Of a stretch of 18,777 nt of DNA, positions 15,976-18,777 are shown piece by piece. A program made the translations under genes and the position numbers. Below the pieces are notes generated by a model that saw only the letters and a program-made list of their open reading frames with translations, was not told where the DNA came from and searched no databases. How positions within the stretch are numbered: position 1 is the stretch's first letter; each line of letters starts with the position of its first letter. This stretch comes from Candidatus Magasanikiibacteriota bacterium. Its GTDB lineage: Bacteria; Patescibacteriota; Patescibacteriia; Magasanikbacterales; GWA2-37-8. The stretch is from contig JAPLWP010000017.1 of NCBI GenBank assembly GCA_026396535.1, positions 1 through 18,777 on the forward strand, given 5' to 3'.

Positions 15976-16242
15976 ATGAAACCCATCTTAAAATCTCGTT
16001 TATCAAAACGTCTCAAAATAATTGAGGGCCAAGTGCGCGGGCTTGAAAAGATGCTCGAGGATGACACTTATTGTATGGATATTATTGTCCAATCAACGGC
16101 AGTAATAAAAGCCCTTGCTAGTTTTGAAGACGCGGTGCTAAAGAATCACTTGGATACACACATCATTGAACAGGTTAAAGCAGGTAAACAAAATCAAGCT
16201 ATCGCAGAGATTATGAAGGTGTACCGGTTAGCCGCTCGTTAA
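15976..16242 (+). CDS. CsoR/RcnR-family metal-sensing repressor
   Basis: An 88-residue all-helical protein of the DUF156 family, with the typical RLKIIEGQVRGLEKML start (about 12-27). These repressors bind DNA without metal and let go on binding it. Metal ligands align as C33, H58 and H62. Mycobacterial CsoR has C36-H61-C65 for Cu(I); Ni/Co-sensing RcnR has C35-H60-H64. So the third ligand is RcnR-like. However, Y32 and E78 fall at the positions of Y35 and E81, the pair that couples Cu(I) binding to release in CsoR. The downstream genes are copper-like, and I favour Cu(I), with Ni or Co possible. The operator overlaps its promoter, so it should control itself. The start is fixed by the near-leaderless promoter. 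Confidence 0.9.
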   Translation: MKPILKSRLSKRLKIIEGQVRGLEKMLEDDTYCMDIIVQSTAVIKALASFEDAVLKNHLDTHIIEQVKAGKQNQAIAEIMKVYRLAAR

Positions 16243-16271
16243 TTGCCAAAAAATGTGATAATATAAAAGGC

Positions 16272-16712
16272 ATGAAAAATCCAATAAAAAAAATTTCTTG
16301 GTTGGTATTAAGCGCTATAATCATAATAACGATTATCGGTTATTTTTGTCCAATGTCCATACGCGAAGATTCGATGTCCTCAGGTTATTTACCTAGTTTG
16401 TGCCAATCTGTAAGTTCTGTTAATTCAGGCATGGGAAGTGCAACGGGTTGTTTGGATATGCATTTGGTTGCTATGGGCCAATTTCTTGGCCAGGTGCCAA
16501 ATATGATAAGTTTGTTTTTGGTGTTAGTTTTGTTAACCATTGTCTATCGTCTTTTTTTGAGAAATTTCTTGGCTGTAATGATTCAGCCGTTATTAAGTCG
16601 TTTAAGACATCGGTATTTTTGTTATCAAACATCCATAAAAATATTAATTGAAAAAAGGTTGTTAAAATATCTTTGTTTTCTTGGAAATTACTCTGTCGTT
16701 TCGTTTTCTTAG
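16272..16712 (+). CDS. small Met/Cys-rich two-segment membrane protein of unknown function
   Basis: A 146-residue protein with a membrane segment at about 8-25 and another at about 79-98. The loop between them, probably outside the cell, holds potential metal ligands: C26, M28, M35, C44, M54, C60, M63, H64 and M68. The tail (110-146) is basic with two Cys and would be cytoplasmic. I do not recognise the family. The position, 29 bases after the repressor gene and before the HMA/cupredoxin fusion, suggests a role in metal binding or sensing at the membrane. The last 35 residues look less protein-like than the rest, so a frameshift near the end is possible. Confidence 0.6.
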   Translation: MKNPIKKISWLVLSAIIIITIIGYFCPMSIREDSMSSGYLPSLCQSVSSVNSGMGSATGCLDMHLVAMGQFLGQVPNMISLFLVLVLLTIVYRLFLRNFLAVMIQPLLSRLRHRYFCYQTSIKILIEKRLLKYLCFLGNYSVVSFS

Positions 16713-16713
16713 T

Positions 16714-16758
16714 TTTCCTATCACCAACCGGTGAGTTATTGTGGTAGGAAAGCTTTTT
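16714..16758 (+). terminator. hairpin with T run between the small membrane protein and the fusion gene
   Basis: TTTCCTATCAC (16714-16724) pairs with GTGGTAGGAAA (16741-16751), with one G-U pair, followed by GCTTTTT. A competing small hairpin, TCACC/GGTGA, lies within 16721-16734. It starts just after the stop of the preceding gene. It could end that transcript, or act as a partial stop that lowers expression of the fusion gene. Confidence 0.5.
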
Positions 16759-16793
16759 ACGAAGCGATTTTTTATTTGTTAAATTAATTTTTT

Positions 16794-18569
16794 ATGAGTA
16801 CATTAAAAGTGCCTATACGCGGAATGCACTGTGCTTCCTGTGAAATCCTTATCGGAGAAAGTGTCCGTAAAGTACCAAGAGTGGCTGAAGTAAGGGTGGA
16901 TCAGCATCGTGGTTTGGCAACTATTCAATATCACGGCGAGCCACCATCAGGTGAGGCAATAAGGCAAGCCGTACAAGATGCGGGCTATGATGTAGGTCAA
17001 AAAGATAAATTGCCGTGGATTTCAACAAATCCAAGGGATTATAAAGATTTGTTACGAGCAGCCGGTATCCTTTTTGTAATCTACCTCATTGCCAAATGGT
17101 TGAATTTGTTTAGTTTAGATGTTGGAGCGCAGAACACTGGCGTTATTGTTGCGCTATTTGTTGGTTTGATAGCCGGAGTTTCAACATGTATGGCTCTAGT
17201 TGGCGGCCTAGTTCTTAGTTTATCCGCTCGTCATGCCGAGCTACATCCGGAAGCAACCACATTTCAAAAATTTAGACCGCACATTTATTTCAATATTGGT
17301 CGTATTGTTGGTTTTGCTCTCCTGGGTGGTTTTGTTGGTTTAATTGGCGCAGCCTTTCGACCGTCGTCTAATATCTTAGCTTTTTTAACTGTGGTTATTG
17401 GTGGCGTTATGATATTCTTTGGACTTAAATTGGTTGAGGTTTTTCCAATTCTTAAAGATAAAAGTATAACATTGCCTTCAGGCGTTGCTCGTCTTTTTGG
17501 TCTTCATAAAGAAGTTAAAGAATATAGTCCCAAGAGCTCTATGGTCATGGGCGCCTTAACTTTCTTTTTACCATGTGGTTTCACTCAAGCGATGCAACTT
17601 TACGCGGTTTCTACTGGAAGTTTTTGGCAAGGTATGGCCATTATGACTCTTTTTGCTGTTGGTACTGCTCCGGGGTTATTAGGGGTTGGTGGTTTAACTT
17701 CTATCTTCAAAGGTCGTAAAGCGCGTATATTTTTTATGACTGCTGGATTGGCGGTAATAATTTTAGGATGGATAAATATCGTAAATGGTAGTCATCTTTT
17801 TGGAAGTAGCTCCGGAGAAAAAAATTCCACAGTATCAAATGCTGAAGTACAAGAAGTGCGAATGACCCAAAGCGGTGGTGGCTATAGTCCAAACACTTTT
17901 ACAGTTGAAAAAGGGAAACCGGTAAAATGGATTATTAAATCAACATCGCCGTTCTCTTGTGCCGCTTCAATCGTCATGCCTAAGTATGGTATTAATCAGG
18001 GTCTCAGGTCTGGTGAAAACATTATTAAATTTACACCGACCGAAGTTGGTGAAATTCCTTTTTCGTGTTCAATGGGAATGTATCGTGGGAAATTTATTGT
18101 AATTGAACCAAAGGGTGGCCCTGTATCTGCTGGAAATGTTGCCCAGGCTGCCACTCTATCAGCTCAACAAAGTGGCACGGCTTCATGTGGAGCAGGCGGT
18201 TGTGGTGGTTGTGGTGGAGGAGCACGCAAAGCAACAACACCGCAAGTCGGTGTGGTACAAACCGAACCATCGTCCAGTAATGTTCAAGATAAAATTCAAG
18301 TATTGAAATCCGTTTACACCTATGAAAAAGATATGGTACCTAACATATTTACCGTTAAGAAAGGTCAGCGGGTTCGGTTGGAAATAGATGTTCGTGATAA
18401 TGGACAGGGTTGTATGAGCACGGTAGTTATTCCAGGATTATATGATCAGGTTTATCAGCTTACTGCTGGACAAAAAATTGTTATGGAATTTACACCAACT
18501 GCTATTGGCGACTATCCAATTACCTGTGCTATGGGTGTCCCGCGTGGCGAAATTAAAGTTATTAACTAA
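16794..18569 (+). CDS. HMA – DsbD-like membrane – double cupredoxin-like fusion protein
   Basis: A 591-residue fusion. Residues 1-68 are a heavy-metal-associated domain with GMHCASC (C13, C16), a Cu(I) site. Residues 88-330 form a six-segment membrane domain of the DsbD_2/SafE (UreH-like) type, with one Cys in each half (C132 in STCMALVGG, C261 in LPCGFTQ), as in DsbD-type thiol or metal relays. Residues about 350-438 and 500-591 are two cupredoxin-like beta domains, each with Cys at the usual first-ligand position (C389; C540) and a C-x-M-G loop (C425/M427; C578/M580). A linker with C465, C470 and C473 among glycines joins them. I infer that it moves Cu(I) or reducing power from the cytoplasm to the outer domains. 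No ribosome binding site is seen; a weak TTTACG/TTAAAT promoter lies at 16756-16784. Confidence 0.85.
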   Translation: MSTLKVPIRGMHCASCEILIGESVRKVPRVAEVRVDQHRGLATIQYHGEPPSGEAIRQAVQDAGYDVGQKDKLPWISTNPRDYKDLLRAAGILFVIYLIAKWLNLFSLDVGAQNTGVIVALFVGLIAGVSTCMALVGGLVLSLSARHAELHPEATTFQKFRPHIYFNIGRIVGFALLGGFVGLIGAAFRPSSNILAFLTVVIGGVMIFFGLKLVEVFPILKDKSITLPSGVARLFGLHKEVKEYSPKSSMVMGALTFFLPCGFTQAMQLYAVSTGSFWQGMAIMTLFAVGTAPGLLGVGGLTSIFKGRKARIFFMTAGLAVIILGWINIVNGSHLFGSSSGEKNSTVSNAEVQEVRMTQSGGGYSPNTFTVEKGKPVKWIIKSTSPFSCAASIVMPKYGINQGLRSGENIIKFTPTEVGEIPFSCSMGMYRGKFIVIEPKGGPVSAGNVAQAATLSAQQSGTASCGAGGCGGCGGGARKATTPQVGVVQTEPSSSNVQDKIQVLKSVYTYEKDMVPNIFTVKKGQRVRLEIDVRDNGQGCMSTVVIPGLYDQVYQLTAGQKIVMEFTPTAIGDYPITCAMGVPRGEIKVIN

Positions 18570-18575
18570 AATTAT

Positions 18576-18777
18576 ATGACTACATTTAACTTCAAAATTA
18601 CCAACTTAACCTGTGAAGCCTGTATTAAATTTTCAACCATGGCTCTTAAAACTATCCCAGGAGTTACAGAAATAAAAATTGATTTTAAATCAGGTGAGGC
18701 CAAATTGGTATCGAATCAAGAAACTAGCTGGGATCAAGTATTTTCAGCTCTGCAGTCGGTAGAGAAAAATGCTGTTA
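18576..18777 (+). CDS. HMA-domain protein, 5' part only
   Basis: An ATG six bases after the fusion gene opens a frame that reaches the window end without a stop (67 codons). It reads MTTFNFKITNLTCEACIKF, with a CxxC metal site (C13, C16), followed by PGVTEIKIDFKSGEAKLV, the normal HMA fold pattern. It may be a free copper chaperone (CopZ-like) or the N-terminus of a copper P-type ATPase; the visible part cannot decide. The short spacing puts it in the same operon as the fusion gene. There is no ribosome binding site. Confidence 0.8.
   Translation, partial: MTTFNFKITNLTCEACIKFSTMALKTIPGVTEIKIDFKSGEAKLVSNQETSWDQVFSALQSVEKNAV

Noticed and set aside
16243..16262. TTGCCA followed by GATAAT before the small membrane protein gene
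   Set aside because: The spacing is only eight bases and no -10 box lies at 16-18 bases, so it is not a usable promoter; the gene is probably read through from the repressor promoter.
1..18777. CRISPR arrays, insertion sequences, tRNA or rRNA genes
   Set aside because: No direct-repeat array, transposase motif, terminal inverted repeats or recognisable RNA gene was found by eye on either strand.

Overview
The window looks like a chromosomal segment of a reduced-genome bacterium of the Patescibacteria/CPR kind (Parcubacteria-like). The basis is indirect: AT-rich DNA, standard stop codons, a large DUF4012 surface protein, very short or absent mRNA leaders with almost no Shine-Dalgarno sites, tightly packed genes, and a lone argH among housekeeping genes. 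No rRNA or tRNA is present to fix the taxonomy.

Positions 1-3631 and 6661-10334 (minus strand) hold a surface-glycan set: a DUF4012 membrane protein cut by the window edge, a glycosyltransferase with an internal deletion, and a three-gene operon (polyprenyl-phosphate sugar-1-phosphotransferase, then two GT4 glycosyltransferases). The phosphotransferase would load the first sugar onto a lipid carrier and the GT4 enzymes would extend it.

Positions 3664-6707 (plus strand) interrupt this set. First comes a short GC-rich island with a stand-alone acyl-carrier-protein-like gene. A two-gene metal-transport unit follows: a PRC-barrel/MgtE-N/CBS protein with no membrane domain, then an NRAMP-fold transporter whose metal site lacks the usual Asn and Met. 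I propose this pair is a regulated Mg2+ (or other hard cation) uptake system.

Positions 10383-14497 (plus strand) are a housekeeping operon: a conserved small protein of unknown role, a broken adenylate kinase gene, methionine aminopeptidase, RuvX/YqgF, RecO and argininosuccinate lyase, ended by a hairpin terminator that overlaps the argH stop codon. asnS follows with its own promoter and terminator.

Positions 15939-18777 (plus strand) are a metal-responsive cluster, most likely for copper. A CsoR/RcnR-type repressor has a perfect palindromic operator inside its own promoter. After it come a small Met/Cys-rich membrane protein, a fusion of HMA, DsbD-like membrane and two cupredoxin-like domains, and the start of another HMA protein.

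Two genes (the glycosyltransferase at 2627 and adk) carry short internal deletions. These are either real decay or assembly errors, and read mapping would decide. Family assignments come from motifs recognised by eye; no database search was run.
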